From positions 3,038,001 to 3,102,000 of the forward strand of contig NZ_CP114065.1 of the NCBI RefSeq assembly GCF_027627575.1: a stretch of DNA of 64,000 nt. The letters run 5' to 3'. The DNA is from Kribbella sp. CA-293567. Lineage in GTDB: Bacteria > Actinomycetota > Actinomycetes > Propionibacteriales > Kribbellaceae. The notes below the pieces were generated by a model. The model was not told where the DNA came from. It did no database searches and saw only the letters and a program-made list of their open reading frames with translations. Below, one piece after another: positions 8,699 through 22,502 of the stretch. Both the position numbers and the translations under genes were made by a program. Each line of letters begins with the position of its first letter. The stretch's first letter is position 1.

Positions 8699-9204
8699 GC
8701 GGGGACCTGGGTTTCGGGGAGGGCTTTGGTGAGGCGGAGGAGGGCGATCTTGCGGAGTTCTTCGTGCACCTCGGCGGCCTCGGCGGTGGGGGTGTTGGTG
8801 AGGCGGCGGGTGAGAGTGGTGAGGATCTGGGGGGCGGTGAGGCCGGTGGCGCAGATCAGGAAGACCTGGCCGAAGCGGGCTTCGTAGGCTTGGTTGCCTT
8901 CTGCAAGGGCGGTACGCACCGACGGGTCGTTGCCGACGGCCGACTGCTCGGTGCGGGACCAGTTGGCCTCGGTGGTGTCGCCTTGAGGGCGGTCGCCGAT
9001 GCGCGGGTGAGCGGCCAGGGCTTGGGTGACCTCGTCGGTGGTGAGCGCTCGGGCCGCCTCGTCGGCGACCTTCAGGAGGGCGTCGACATCGGCGTACGGG
9101 CGAGAGGTGAGGACGGTGTCGACCCAGCGCGGTACGTCGCAGCAGGCCGCCAGTACCGGGCGTAGCCGGTCGGGGGGAGCTGTGTTGAAGCTGTCGAGAT
9201 TCAT
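8695..9204 (-). CDS. uraD: OHCU decarboxylase
   Basis: Protein of 169 residues that decarboxylates OHCU to (S)-allantoin, the last step of the uricase pathway. The catalytic motif HPRIGD is intact with H66, followed by the NWSRTEQSAV and AYEARFGQVFLICATG segments that line the active site. The ATG overlaps the end of guaD (ATGA), and the stop overlaps uraH. It is the canonical stand-alone enzyme, which makes the second UraD-like domain on the permease (15212-17134) redundant for catalysis. Confidence 0.94.
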   Translation of the reverse strand: MNLDSFNTAPPDRLRPVLAACCDVPRWVDTVLTSRPYADVDALLKVADEAARALTTDEVTQALAAHPRIGDRPQGDTTEANWSRTEQSAVGNDPSVRTALAEGNQAYEARFGQVFLICATGLTAPQILTTLTRRLTNTPTAEAAEVHEELRKIALLRLTKALPETQVPA

Positions 9205-10484
9205 CGCGCCTCCAGGAGTTGGCCGTCGATCCAGACCGCCTGGACGTCGGCAGGTGTGCCGAGGGTGAAGACCCGGGCGAGCGCGTCCTCGGCATCCTCC
9301 GCGTGCTCCAGGCCGACCGCGAGCGGTGAGCCGTCGGCCGGCCGCAGGAGCTGAGCGTCGAAGCGTTTGCCCACGCTCAGGTCGCCGACGTCGGCCAGGC
9401 CGAGCGCGGAAGCCCCGGCAGTCGTTGCCAGATGCAACAAGTTGGCGGAGTTCAGGGCGAGTCCGTGGTCGCCCATCAACTGCTGGCAGAAGTATGCCTG
9501 CAGCCCTTCCTTCAGCAACGAGAAGCCCGTACCGGCGCCGACATCCGACCCCAGCGCGACCTTGACGCCGTGATCGAGATGCCGGCCCAGCGGGAAGAGC
9601 CCACTCCCGAGCACGGCGTTGCTGGTCGGGCAGTGCGCGACCGTGGCTCCACTGTCGCCGAGCACCTTGAGCTCCACATCGGTCGGATGCACGTTGTGGG
9701 CCAGCACGCTGCGGTGATCGACCAGGCCGTGCTTGTCATACGTGCTGACGTAGTCGCTGCCGCCGAACAGTTCGGCGACGGTCGCGATCTCCGCCTCGTT
9801 CTCGTTGAGATGCGAGGTGAACAGCGCCCCCGGGATCTCGTCGAGGACCGTGCGGCAGGTCGCGAGCAGGTCGTCGGTACAGGACAGCGAGAAGCGCGGC
9901 GTCACGGCGTACCGGTTGCGGCCGACGCCGTGCCAGCGGGAAGCCAGCGCGAGCGATTCGGTGTAGGCACGCTCCGGCGTGGTGAGCAGGTCGGCGCGGA
10001 TGATCCGGTCGCTGACCACCAGCCCGCTGGTGATCCGCAGCCCGACCCGCGAAGCCGCGGTGAAGAGGATGTCCACCGCTTCGGCGAAGTGCGCTCCGAA
10101 GACCAGCGCGCTCGTCGTACCGGCTGCCGCGAGCCCGCGGACGAACTCGTCGGCCACACTCGACGCGTACGCCGCGTCGGCCATCCGCGCCTCCTCGGGC
10201 AGCGCGTAGCGGTCGAGCCACTCCAGCAGCGGCATGCCCATCCCGCCGACCGCCCGGATCTGCGGGAAGTGCACGTGCGTGTCGACGAAGCCCGGCAGCA
10301 CCAGCCCGCCGGTCAGATCGACGACGCGCTCGGCCGGATGGGCGCCGCGGAGGTCGGAGTAGGACCCGCGAGCGGTGATCACCCCGTCCTCGACGAGCAG
10401 CGCGGCATCGGTGGCGACCCGCAGGGCGCCGCCGGTGAAGGGGTTGTGCGGAGTGTCGAGGAAGGTTCCTCTGAACAGCGTCAT
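9201..10484 (-). CDS. guaD: guanine deaminase
   Basis: Amidohydrolase of 427 residues that converts guanine to xanthine, feeding xanthine dehydrogenase encoded just upstream. It carries the guanine-deaminase signature PGFVDTHVHFPQ near residue 64, SHLNENEAEI near 225, the AHNVHPTDVE segment, AHCPTSNAVLGSGLFPL and ALGSDVGAGTGFSLL, all of the zinc-dependent GuaD subfamily. The ATG overlaps the xdhC stop (ATGA). It differs clearly from the other amidohydrolase of the operon (6098-7447), so the two deaminases handle different purines. Confidence 0.93.
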   Translation of the reverse strand: MTLFRGTFLDTPHNPFTGGALRVATDAALLVEDGVITARGSYSDLRGAHPAERVVDLTGGLVLPGFVDTHVHFPQIRAVGGMGMPLLEWLDRYALPEEARMADAAYASSVADEFVRGLAAAGTTSALVFGAHFAEAVDILFTAASRVGLRITSGLVVSDRIIRADLLTTPERAYTESLALASRWHGVGRNRYAVTPRFSLSCTDDLLATCRTVLDEIPGALFTSHLNENEAEIATVAELFGGSDYVSTYDKHGLVDHRSVLAHNVHPTDVELKVLGDSGATVAHCPTSNAVLGSGLFPLGRHLDHGVKVALGSDVGAGTGFSLLKEGLQAYFCQQLMGDHGLALNSANLLHLATTAGASALGLADVGDLSVGKRFDAQLLRPADGSPLAVGLEHAEDAEDALARVFTLGTPADVQAVWIDGQLLEAR

Positions 10485-11325
10485 GCTTCTGCCTCACGGT
10501 GAACCGGCGCGGGGTTGCGCTCGGCAACGAACAGTTGGAGCAGCCAGGCGGCCACGCTGACCGCGATCACGGCCGGTTCCTTGCCGGGCAGGCCGGCCAG
10601 CCCGATAGGCGTGGTGATCGTGGCGATCGCCTCGGGCGAGTTGCCGTCCTCGGCGAGCTTGTGCCGGAACCGCGCCCACTTCGCGCGGGAACCGATCAGG
10701 CCGATGGTGGCGAGCTGCCCGTGCCGCAGCGCGGCGTCGCAGAGGGCGGCGTCCTCCGCGTGGTCGTGGGTCATCACCAGGGCGTGGGTGCCGGGTGGCA
10801 GCTCGCCGATGACGAGCTCCGGCAACACCGGTACGTGGTGAACGTGCACGCCTGCCACGGCGTCGTCCAGAACCGACAGCCGCGCCGGGACCAGTTGCCC
10901 GGGGCGGGAGTCGACGAGGTGCAGCTCGAGATCGTGCCGGGCGAGGATCCGGGCCAGCTCCAGCCCGACGTGCCCGAGGCCGAAGATCGCGACGGCCGGT
11001 ACCACCGGCAGTGGCTCCAGCAGCAGCTTCACCTCACCACCGCAACACTGGACGGCTCGCTGGTACGGCGCCTTGTCCGACAGCGCGAACTCCAGTACCT
11101 CGGGTTCAGTGGTGCCGGTCACCAGCAGCGCGCGGGCCTGGTCGATCGCGACCATCTCCAGATTGCCGCCGCCGACGGTGGCCCAGACGCCGTCGGCCGA
11201 AACGACCATCTTCGCGCCGGCGTCGCGGGGGGAGTGACCGCGAACGGAGATGACGGTCACCAGTACGGCGGGCTCGCGTCGCTCGCGGAGAGTCTGGACT
11301 GCTCTGATCCATTCCATCTCGATCA

Positions 11326-11326
<1 letters not shown>
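10481..11326 (-). CDS. xdhC: xanthine dehydrogenase accessory protein
   Basis: XdhC/CoxI family protein that receives sulfurated molybdenum cofactor and inserts it into xanthine dehydrogenase. The N-terminal XdhC domain includes SPRDAGAKMVV and the VGGGNLE loop, QCCGGEV carries the family cysteines, and the C-terminal Rossmann-like domain begins AIFGLGHVGLELA. The ATG at 11326 shares its A with the xdhB stop (TGATG); GTG at 11329 and ATG at 11317 are alternatives, and the last gives the most family-like N-terminus (MEWIRAVQTL). It is cotranscribed with xdhAB. Confidence 0.9.
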
Positions 11327-15211
<3,885 letters not shown>

Positions 15212-15215
<4 letters not shown>

Positions 15216-17134
15216 GGCTTGCTGCTCCAACGGGTCCTTGCACTGTGGATGGGGTTCGCGTCGGACAGGAAGTCGTCGAAGCGGTAGCCGGCGATCTTCG
15301 CGATCTCCAGCAACGCCGCGGCGTGCTCCTGGTTCTCGCAGTTGCCGAGCCGCTCGCGGCCCTGCTCGACGATCCGGTCGAAGGACTCGGCGTCCCGGAC
15401 CGAGATCACCAGCGGGAACCCGAACCGCTCCTTGTACGCCGCCGTGATCGCCGCCAGTTCGTCCCGGTCGGGCTCGGCCAGGAAGGTCAGGCCGCGGGTC
15501 GCCTGGTCCCGCAGCGACGCCTCACCGCCGAGGCCGTCGGCGACGAACTGCGAACCGAGCTGCGGGTAGGAACCGATCAGCTCCCGCTGCTCCTCGGGCG
15601 AACCGGAGAAGAGTGCCTCCTGGAACGACCGCCGCAGCGCGTGGGTGTCGGTGAACGGCCGCATCTCCCAGGCCCGCTCGACCATCCAGGCCGGGCCCTG
15701 GAACAGGTCGCCGAAGGTGCGCACGAACTCCTCGCGGCTCATCTTGTTGACCTGGTCGAGGCGGATCAGGCCGGCCCCCTTGGGCTGACCCGCGACCGCG
15801 GGCCCGAAGTCCTTGCCGATGTGGTGGAAGAGGATGTTGAGCCCGATCGCGGTCAGGCTGCCGAGCGTGATGCCGCTGCCGAAGATGATCTCGGCCCAGC
15901 CCGGCACCGCCTGGGCCACCTGCGGCTGGGCGGTGACGTACATCGCCAGGCCGACGCTGGTCGCGACGATGACGACGTTGCGGTGGTCGTGGAAGTCGAC
16001 CTTGGCCAGGGTCTGGAAGCCGACCACGGCGACGGTGGCGAACATGGCCAGCGCCGCGCCGCCGAGGACCGGGTGCGGGATGCCGGCGACGATCGCGCCG
16101 GCCTTCGGGACCAGCCCCAGCAGGATCATGATCACGCCGGCGGAGGCGACCACCCAGCGGCTCTTCACCCGGGTCAGCCGGACCAGGCCGACGTTCTCGG
16201 CGAAACACGTGTAGGGGAAGGAGTTGAAGACGCCGCCGATGGTGGTGGCCAGGCCGTCGGCGCGCAGCGCCCGGGCGATGTCGTCGCGGGTGATCCGCTT
16301 CTGCACGATCTCACCGGTGGCGAACACGTCCCCGGTGGTCTCCACCGCCGTGATCAGCATGACGACGACCATCGAGATGATCGCGGCCAGCGAGAACTTC
16401 GGCCAGCCGAAGTAGAACGGGGTGGTGACACCGGCCCAGGCCGCGTCGCCGACCGCGCCGAAGTGCGCGTCGCCGAAGGCCCAGGCGACCAGGGTGCCGA
16501 CGACCAGCCCGGCCAGTACGGCGACGGTGGCCATGAAGCCCTTGAAGACCCGCTGGATCAGCACGATCAGTGCGAGGGTGCCGAGCGCGTAGGCCAGGTT
16601 CTTCCCGCTGGTCGGGTCCGAGTTCGGTCCGGCGCCACCGGTGGCGTCCCCGGCGGCCACCGGCAGCAGGGCCAGGCCGATGATCGTGATCACCGAGCCG
16701 GTGACGACCGGTGGGAAGAACCGGATCAGCCGGCTGAAGAACGGCGCGATGAAGAAGGTGGCCAGACCGGCCACCAGGACGGCGCCGTAGATCACCAGCA
16801 GGCCGTTGGTCCCGCCGCCGGCCGCCAGGCCGATCGCGATCATCGGCGAGACCGCCGTGAAGGTCACGCCCTGCAGCAGCGGCAGCCGGACGCCGACCTT
16901 CCAGAAGCCGACCGACTGGATGATCGAGGCGATCCCGCAGGTGAAGAGGTCGGCGTTGATCAGGTGGATCAGTTGCTCGGTGGTCAACCCGATCGAGTTG
17001 GCCAGCAGGATCGGCACGATCACCGCACCGGCGTAGAAGGCCAGGACGTGCTGGGTGCCGTACACGGCGAGCCGTCCAGGCGACAGCACCTCGTCGACGG
17101 GATGACGGGTGGCGCGGCTCGGTTTTGCCTTCAT
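15212..17134 (-). CDS. urate/xanthine permease fused to UraD-like domain
   Basis: Membrane protein of 640 residues in two parts. Residues 20-440 are an NCS2 (NAT) nucleobase transporter with the QH motif at 28-29, ETTGD at 265-269 and the NAT signature ENVGLVRLTR at 313-322, consistent with proton-coupled uptake of urate or xanthine. Residues 463-626 align by eye with OHCU decarboxylase (AWMVERAWEMRPF, AAYKERFGFPLVISV, IAGYRFDDFL), but the catalytic HPxxG motif reads YPQLG, with Y523 in the histidine position. The ATG has GGAAGG upstream. It is the first gene of the operon. The fused domain may be a scaffold or sensor; that is inference. Confidence 0.88.
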
Positions 17135-17209
17135 CTGGCACCTTCCAGGAAGTCGCGGCGGATCTGACCTGCACGACAGCTTGGGCCGAGACGAGAGCCG
17201 ATTGCACCC

Positions 17210-17264
17210 GAGGAACCTCCGAACTTGGCCTGCTCCGGGCCGGTGCGTTCTGGAGGATCCTCCA
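17210..17264. promoter_or_regulatory. pair of inverted repeats upstream of the permease operon
   Basis: Two short palindromes share the core GAGG-A(A/T)-CCTC: GAGGAACCTC at 17210-17219 and GGAGGATCCTCC at 17252-17263 (extended TGGAGGATCCTCCA, 17251-17264). Their centres are 43 bases apart, close to four helical turns, in the 141-base gap between pucR and the permease start. A related GGAGGAAC lies upstream of pucR at 18849. PucR is the obvious candidate to bind them, but no characterised site was compared. Confidence 0.45.
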
Positions 17265-17275
17265 AAAGCGGGCCC

Positions 17276-18808
17276 TCAGAGCGACTTGAGGGCGAGGAAC
17301 ACGTCCACCCGGTCCTCGAACCGCGACAGATCGCGACCGGTCAGTTGCTCGATGCGTTCGATCCGGTACCGGACGGTGTTGACGTGCAGGTGCAGGGCCT
17401 CGGCGGTGCGCGACCACGAACCTGACCAGGCGAGGAACTTGTCGAGGGTGGCGATCAGGTCGGCGCGGGTCCGGCGATCGTGTTCCAGCACCGGGCCGAG
17501 CACCCGATGCGCGTAGGTGCGGCGGACGTCGTCGGGGACGGTGGCCAGCAGCAGCACATGGGAGGCGACCTCGTCCGAGGTCACCACCGAGACCCGTCCT
17601 CGGCCGGCCAGTGCGGCCCGCTGGGCGAATCGCGCTTCTTCGAGCGCTCCGGTGAGCGCGTCGGCAGTGGTCTCGCCGCTGATTCCGACCGTGAGCCGAG
17701 CCTTGGCCAGGCCGGGGGAGATGCGTCCGAAAGCCCTGCGGAGAAGGGCCGGCAGTTCGGCGGACGACGGCAGCAGAGCGACCAGTAGCCCGTCCCGGCC
17801 GGTTGCGACGACAGCCGGGCCGACGGTGAGCGCCACGTCCTCGAGGATCGTCAGCGCGATCTCCAGCGGACCGTCGTCCCGCAGCTCTGCCACGGCCACG
17901 GCCATCGGGCGGTCGGAGTGCACACCGGCCTGCCGCAGGCGCGTGGCGACCTCGGCCTGGGAGCCGCCGGACTCGACCAGAGCCAGCGCGTCCGCGACCA
18001 ACGGCCGCAGCGCGAGACGGCCCTCGTCCCGGCGTACCCGGTCGAGAGCGGCGATGGCACACAGCTCCTGCACGGCTTCGACATGGGCACGGGACCACTG
18101 GGTGTGGTCGCCTTCGACGACCAGCAGCCAGGCGGTCAGCCGGTTGCCCAGTCCGGAACCGATCGGGAACAGGCTGTACGCCGTACCGCTCGCGTCGGCG
18201 ACGGCCGGGGTGCGATCGGCGGTCAGGAACCGCCGCGTGATCGCGTCCAGCGTGTCCTCGTCGAGCGGCCCCGGACCCGGTACGACGTGCCGTCCGGTGG
18301 ACGTGACGACCCGGCAGTCGTGGCCGATCTCGGTGGAGATCCGGGCGGTCAGTTCGTCGAGCGACCGGCCGGACGCCATCGCCGAGAGGAGCTGGCGCTG
18401 GCGGACGAGACTGGCGGACAACCGGGCGCCGGTATCGGCCGAGCCGGCGGCCGCGACGTACTCGGTGACGTCGGCGAAGGCGACCTCGGTGGGCACCTCG
18501 ACCAGCGTCACCTGGTGCCGGCGGCAGGCCTCGATCAGGTCGTCGGGGATGCCGTCGAGCAGGGCGGCACCGGCCAGGATCGTGGTCGCTCCCCGCTCGG
18601 ACACCGAGGCCACGAACGTCTCGCTGTCGGCCGCGCTGCGCCGCCAGACCAGACCGGTCAGGACCAGCTCGCCGCCGTTGAGGTAGTTGCCCGGTTCGAG
18701 CAGGTCGGTGGTGATCAGCCGGCCGATCGGCCGGTCGTAGGCGCCGCGGGCGGCGTGCAGCAACCGGAGCCGCAGGACCGGGGGTTCGAACAGCTCGGAA
18801 AGCAGCAC
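17276..18808 (-). CDS. pucR: PucR family purine catabolism regulator
   Basis: Regulator of 510 residues. Residues 1-120 form the PucR N-terminal domain (MLLSELFEPPVLRLRLL..., then GGELVLTGLVWR), the middle is a GGDEF-like CdaR domain, and residues 445-505 are the C-terminal helix-turn-helix with RTAEALHLHVNTVRYRIERIE. The start is GTG with GAGGAG nine bases upstream. It lies immediately upstream of the purine operon on the same strand and faces the glyoxylate operon divergently, a position fit to control both. PucR relatives activate purine catabolic genes in response to pathway intermediates such as allantoin; the effector here is unknown. Confidence 0.9.
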   Translation of the reverse strand: MLLSELFEPPVLRLRLLHAARGAYDRPIGRLITTDLLEPGNYLNGGELVLTGLVWRRSAADSETFVASVSERGATTILAGAALLDGIPDDLIEACRRHQVTLVEVPTEVAFADVTEYVAAAGSADTGARLSASLVRQRQLLSAMASGRSLDELTARISTEIGHDCRVVTSTGRHVVPGPGPLDEDTLDAITRRFLTADRTPAVADASGTAYSLFPIGSGLGNRLTAWLLVVEGDHTQWSRAHVEAVQELCAIAALDRVRRDEGRLALRPLVADALALVESGGSQAEVATRLRQAGVHSDRPMAVAVAELRDDGPLEIALTILEDVALTVGPAVVATGRDGLLVALLPSSAELPALLRRAFGRISPGLAKARLTVGISGETTADALTGALEEARFAQRAALAGRGRVSVVTSDEVASHVLLLATVPDDVRRTYAHRVLGPVLEHDRRTRADLIATLDKFLAWSGSWSRTAEALHLHVNTVRYRIERIEQLTGRDLSRFEDRVDVFLALKSL

Positions 18809-18931
18809 TTAGGTCTCCTCTGACGGCGCGGCCCGGTGGCCGGTCCTTGGAGGAACGTACAACGCGGGCCCGCGCGCGCGGAATGTCCGTCCGGGCGCCG
18901 GGCGGCCGCGACCGGGCTTGAGGGCCGGTGC

Positions 18932-18999
18932 TTGACGGGCTCTGTGCCGTCATTCTATGGTCATTTCGCATAGCAGAATCAAATTTCCACAATGCGGAA
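18932..18999 (+). promoter_or_regulatory. promoter and operator of the glyoxylate/allantoin operon
   Basis: A sigma-70-like promoter is visible: TTGACG (18932-18937), 18-base spacer, TATGGT (18956-18961). An inverted repeat CTATG/CATAG (18955-18959 and 18969-18973) covers the -10 element. Downstream of the expected start point lies TTCCACAATGCGGAA (18985-18999), a nearly perfect palindrome that matches the pattern of the palindrome before iclR. The downstream position suits a repressor. The local AT richness stands out from the surrounding sequence. Confidence 0.6.
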
Positions 19000-19017
19000 T
19001 TATGAGAGAAGGACTCC

Positions 19018-19833
19018 ATGAGCCACGCGCTGCGCCCTGCGGTGAACTGCTCCATCCTTTTCACCGAGCTGCCGCTGCTGGAGCGTCCGGCGGCGGTCCG
19101 GGAGGCCGGTTTCGAGGCGGTCGAGTTCTGGTGGCCGTTCACCGCCGCGGTGCCGTCGGACCACGAGGCCGACGCGTTCGTGAGCGCCGTCCAGGACGCC
19201 GGGGTACAGCTGGCCGGGCTGAACTTCTTCGCCGGTGACATGCCGGGCGGCGACCGCGGACTGGTGTCCTGGCCGAAGCGGTCGGACGAGTTCCGGGACA
19301 ACATCGACGCCACCCTCGGGATCGGTGAGCGGCTCGGCTGCCGGGCCTTCAACGCGCTCTACGGCAACCGGGAGGACGGTCACCCGGCGGCCGAGCAGGA
19401 CGAGCTCGCGGTCGGCAATCTCCGGCTGGCGGCTCAGGCCGCGGCGCGGATCGACGCGACGGTGCTGCTGGAGCCGGTCAGCGGGGCTGAGCGCTACCCG
19501 CTCCGTACCGCTGCCGACGTGCTGGCGGTCATCGACCGGGTGCAGGCGCCGAATGTCGGGCTGCTCGCCGACCTCTACCACCTGGCGGTCAACGGTGACG
19601 ACGTCGACCGGGTGATCGCCGAGCACACCGGCCGGATCGCTCACGTGCAGATCGCCGACGCGCCGGGCCGCAACGAGCCCGGTACCGGCACGCTCCCGCT
19701 CGACCGGCAGCTGACCGCCCTCGAGAACGCGGGCTACAGCGGCTGGGTCGGCCTGGAGTACAAGCCGTCCACTTCCACCACCGACAGCTTCGGCTGGCTG
19801 CCGCGCGAACGCCGCGGCCTGCCGACTTCCTAG
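19018..19833 (+). CDS. hyi: hydroxypyruvate isomerase
   Basis: TIM-barrel isomerase of 271 residues that interconverts hydroxypyruvate and tartronate semialdehyde. Features are the AxE2 endonuclease-like barrel, GFEAVEFWWPF near residue 32, NALYGN, VLLEPVSG with the metal-binding glutamate, GLLADLYHL, HVQIADAPGRNEPGTG and the final GLEYKP glutamate, all conserved in Hyi. The ATG follows GAGAGAAGGA. First gene of a six-gene operon for glyoxylate recovery; the next gene begins 9 bases after its stop. Hyi of gcl operons is well established by context. Confidence 0.9.
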   Translation: MSHALRPAVNCSILFTELPLLERPAAVREAGFEAVEFWWPFTAAVPSDHEADAFVSAVQDAGVQLAGLNFFAGDMPGGDRGLVSWPKRSDEFRDNIDATLGIGERLGCRAFNALYGNREDGHPAAEQDELAVGNLRLAAQAAARIDATVLLEPVSGAERYPLRTAADVLAVIDRVQAPNVGLLADLYHLAVNGDDVDRVIAEHTGRIAHVQIADAPGRNEPGTGTLPLDRQLTALENAGYSGWVGLEYKPSTSTTDSFGWLPRERRGLPTS

Positions 19834-19842
19834 GAGACAGAC

Positions 19843-20727
19843 ATGACGAACATCGCCTTCATCGGTCTCGGCATCATGGGCAACCCGATGGCCGTTCACC
19901 TCGCCAACGCCGGCCATGCCGTCGCCGGGTTCGATCGCAGTCCGGAGCGCTACGAAGCGCTCGTGCAGGCCGGTGGCCGGGGCGCGATCTCGCTCGCCGA
20001 CGCGGTCAAGGGCGCCGACGTGGTCTGCGTGATGGTGCCCGACTCACCGGACGTCCAGCAGGTGCTCAACGGTGACGACGGGGTCTTCCAGCTGGCCGAG
20101 ACCGGCACGCTGATCATCGACTTCTCCAGCATCCGCCCCGACGTCACCCAGCAACTGGCCGAGCAGGCGCGGGCGGTCGGCTTCCGGCTGCTCGACGCTC
20201 CCGTCTCGGGCGGCGAGGCCGGCGCGAAGAACGCGGCCCTGTCGATCATGGTCGGTGGCGAGGCGGACGACTTCGCGATCGCCAAGCCGCTGTTCGACGC
20301 CGTCGGCAAGACGGTGGTGCACGTCGGGCCGAGCGGCTCGGGACAAACGGTCAAGGCGGCCAACCAGCTGATCGTGGCCGCCAACATCCAGGCGGTCGCC
20401 GAAGCGCTGATCTTCCTGGAGGCCTACGGGGTCGACACCGAGGCCGCGCTGGAGGTGCTCGGTGGTGGACTGGCCGGTTCGGCGGTGCTGAACCAGAAGA
20501 AGGCCAACATGCTGACGCGGTCGTTCCAGCCCGGTTTCCGGATCGACCTGCACCACAAGGACATGGGCATCGTCACCGCGGCGGCGCGCGAAGCGGGTGT
20601 CGCCGTACCGCTGGGTGCGCTGGTCGCTCAGCTGGTCGCCTCGGCGCGAGCCAACGGTGACGGCGGGCTCGACCACTCCGCGCTGCTGCGCGGCGTGGAG
20701 CGGCTGTCCGGAAAGGCGTCGGTCTGA
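19843..20727 (+). CDS. glxR: tartronate semialdehyde reductase
   Basis: Beta-hydroxyacid dehydrogenase of 294 residues that reduces tartronate semialdehyde to D-glycerate with NAD(P)H. It has the Rossmann motif [10 protein letters not shown] at residue 7, the substrate motif [11 protein letters not shown], and the catalytic lysine in [12 protein letters not shown]. It is related to the mmsB product at the start of the window, but its place between hyi and gcl fixes the role. Its stop codon shares one base with the gcl ATG (TGATG), and AGGAGA precedes its start. Confidence 0.93.
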   Translation: MTNIAFIGLGIMGNPMAVHLANAGHAVAGFDRSPERYEALVQAGGRGAISLADAVKGADVVCVMVPDSPDVQQVLNGDDGVFQLAETGTLIIDFSSIRPDVTQQLAEQARAVGFRLLDAPVSGGEAGAKNAALSIMVGGEADDFAIAKPLFDAVGKTVVHVGPSGSGQTVKAANQLIVAANIQAVAEALIFLEAYGVDTEAALEVLGGGLAGSAVLNQKKANMLTRSFQPGFRIDLHHKDMGIVTAAAREAGVAVPLGALVAQLVASARANGDGGLDHSALLRGVERLSGKASV

Positions 20728-22502
20728 TGGCCCGGATGCGCGCGGTCGATGCCGCGGTCCTGATCCTGGAGAAGGAAGGTGCCACCCAGGCCTTCGGGCT
20801 GCCCGGCGCCGCGATCAACCCGTTCTACAGCGCGATGCGCGAACACGGCGGGATCAAGCACGTGCTGGCCCGTCACGTCGAGGCCGCCTCGCACATGGCC
20901 GAGGGCTACACCCGGGCGGCGGCGGGGAACATCGGCATCTGCGTCGGTACGTCGGGCCCGGCCGGCACCGACATGATCACCGGCCTGTACGCCGCGTCGG
21001 CCGACTCCGTCCCGATTCTCTGCATCACCGGGCAGGCGCCGGTGGCGAAGCTGCACAAGGAGGACTTCCAGGCGGTCGACATCGCGTCGATCGCCAAGCC
21101 GGTGGCCAAGTGGGCGGTCACCGTGATGGAGGCGGCGCAGGTGCCGGGAACCTTCCAGAAGGCTTTTCAGCTGATGCGGGAGGGGCGGCCCGGTCCGGTG
21201 CTGGTCGACCTGCCGATCGACGTCCAGCTGGCCGAGATCGACTTCGACATCGAGACCTACGAGCCGCTCCCCGTACTGCGCCCCGCCGCGACCCGCGCGC
21301 AGGCGGAGAAGACGCTGGCCCTCCTGAACGCCGCCGAGCGGCCGCTGATCGTCGCCGGTGGTGGGGTGATCAACGCGGACGCGGCCTCCTCGCTGGTCGC
21401 CTTCGCCGAACTGGTCGGCGTGCCCGTCGTACCGACCCTGATGGGGTGGGGCGCGATCCCGGACGACCACCCGCTGACGGCCGGGATGGTCGGGTTGCAG
21501 ACGTCGCACCGGTACGGGAACGCCACGCTGCTCGCCTCCGACTTCGTGCTGGGGATCGGGAACCGGTGGGCCAACCGTCACACCGGGTCGGTCTCGACCT
21601 ACACCGAGGGCCGCACGATCGTGCACGTCGACATCGAGCCGACCCAGATCGGGCGGGTGCTGGCGCCGGACTACGGAATCGTGTCCGACGCGCGGGCGGC
21701 GCTGGAGGTCTTCGCCGAGGTGGCTGCCGAGTGGGCCGCCGCGGGGAAGCTGGCCGATCGCAGCGAGTGGGTCGCGCAGTGCCAGGAGCGGAAGGCGACC
21801 CTGCAGCGCAAGACGCACTTCGACGTCGTACCGATCAAACCGCAGCGGGTCTACGAGGAGATGAACCGGGCCTTCGGTCCGGAGACGCGGTACGTCTCCA
21901 CGATCGGGTTGTCGCAGATCCAGGCGGCGCAGCTGCTGCACGTGTACCGGCCGCGGCACTGGATCAACGCCGGTCAGGCAGGCCCGCTGGGCTGGACGGT
22001 GCCCGCGGCGCTGGGCGTCGCGGTCGCCGATCCCGGCAGTACCGTCGTGGCGCTGTCCGGGGACTACGACTTCCAGTTCCTGATCGAGGAGCTGGCGGTC
22101 GGGGCGCAGTTCAACATCCCGTACATCCACGTGGTGGTGAACAACTCCTACCTCGGGCTGATCCGGCAGGCGCAGCGTGGGCTGGAGATGGACTACTGCG
22201 TGCAGTTGTCGTTCGAGAACGTCAACAGCCCGGAGCTCAACGGGTACGGCGTCGACCACGTGAAGGTGGCCGAAGGGCTCGGCTGCAAGGCACTGCGGGT
22301 GACCGAACCGGACGAGATCCTGCCGGCGCTGGAGAAGGCGAAGACCCTGCTCGACGAGTTCCGCGTGCCGGTGGTCGTCGAGGTGATCCTGGAACGCGTC
22401 ACCAACGTGTCGATGGGCACCGAGATCACCGCGATCACGGAGTTCGAGGAGCTGGCCGCAGGGCCCGAGGACGCACCGACCGCGGTCGCGCCGATCAGCT
22501 GA
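20727..22502 (+). CDS. gcl: glyoxylate carboligase
   Basis: Thiamine diphosphate enzyme of 591 residues that condenses two glyoxylates to tartronate semialdehyde and CO2. The N-terminal pyrimidine-binding domain has [14 protein letters not shown] with Val at residue 51 in place of the glutamate found in almost all other ThDP enzymes, a known hallmark of Gcl. The C-terminal ThDP motif is [19 protein letters not shown]...NN. The length matches E. coli Gcl. Start overlaps the glxR stop by one base, and its own stop overlaps the glycerate kinase start in the same way. Confidence 0.96.
   Translation: MARMRAVDAAVLILEKEGATQAFGLPGAAINPFYSAMREHGGIKHVLARHVEAASHMAEGYTRAAAGNIGICVGTSGPAGTDMITGLYAASADSVPILCITGQAPVAKLHKEDFQAVDIASIAKPVAKWAVTVMEAAQVPGTFQKAFQLMREGRPGPVLVDLPIDVQLAEIDFDIETYEPLPVLRPAATRAQAEKTLALLNAAERPLIVAGGGVINADAASSLVAFAELVGVPVVPTLMGWGAIPDDHPLTAGMVGLQTSHRYGNATLLASDFVLGIGNRWANRHTGSVSTYTEGRTIVHVDIEPTQIGRVLAPDYGIVSDARAALEVFAEVAAEWAAAGKLADRSEWVAQCQERKATLQRKTHFDVVPIKPQRVYEEMNRAFGPETRYVSTIGLSQIQAAQLLHVYRPRHWINAGQAGPLGWTVPAALGVAVADPGSTVVALSGDYDFQFLIEELAVGAQFNIPYIHVVVNNSYLGLIRQAQRGLEMDYCVQLSFENVNSPELNGYGVDHVKVAEGLGCKALRVTEPDEILPALEKAKTLLDEFRVPVVVEVILERVTNVSMGTEITAITEFEELAAGPEDAPTAVAPIS

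Noticed and set aside
17142..17152. Palindrome CTTCCAGGAAG just upstream of the permease start
   Set aside because: It contains the permease ribosome binding site, and its 1-base centre differs from the longer spacing of the proposed IclR sites, so chance symmetry is likely.
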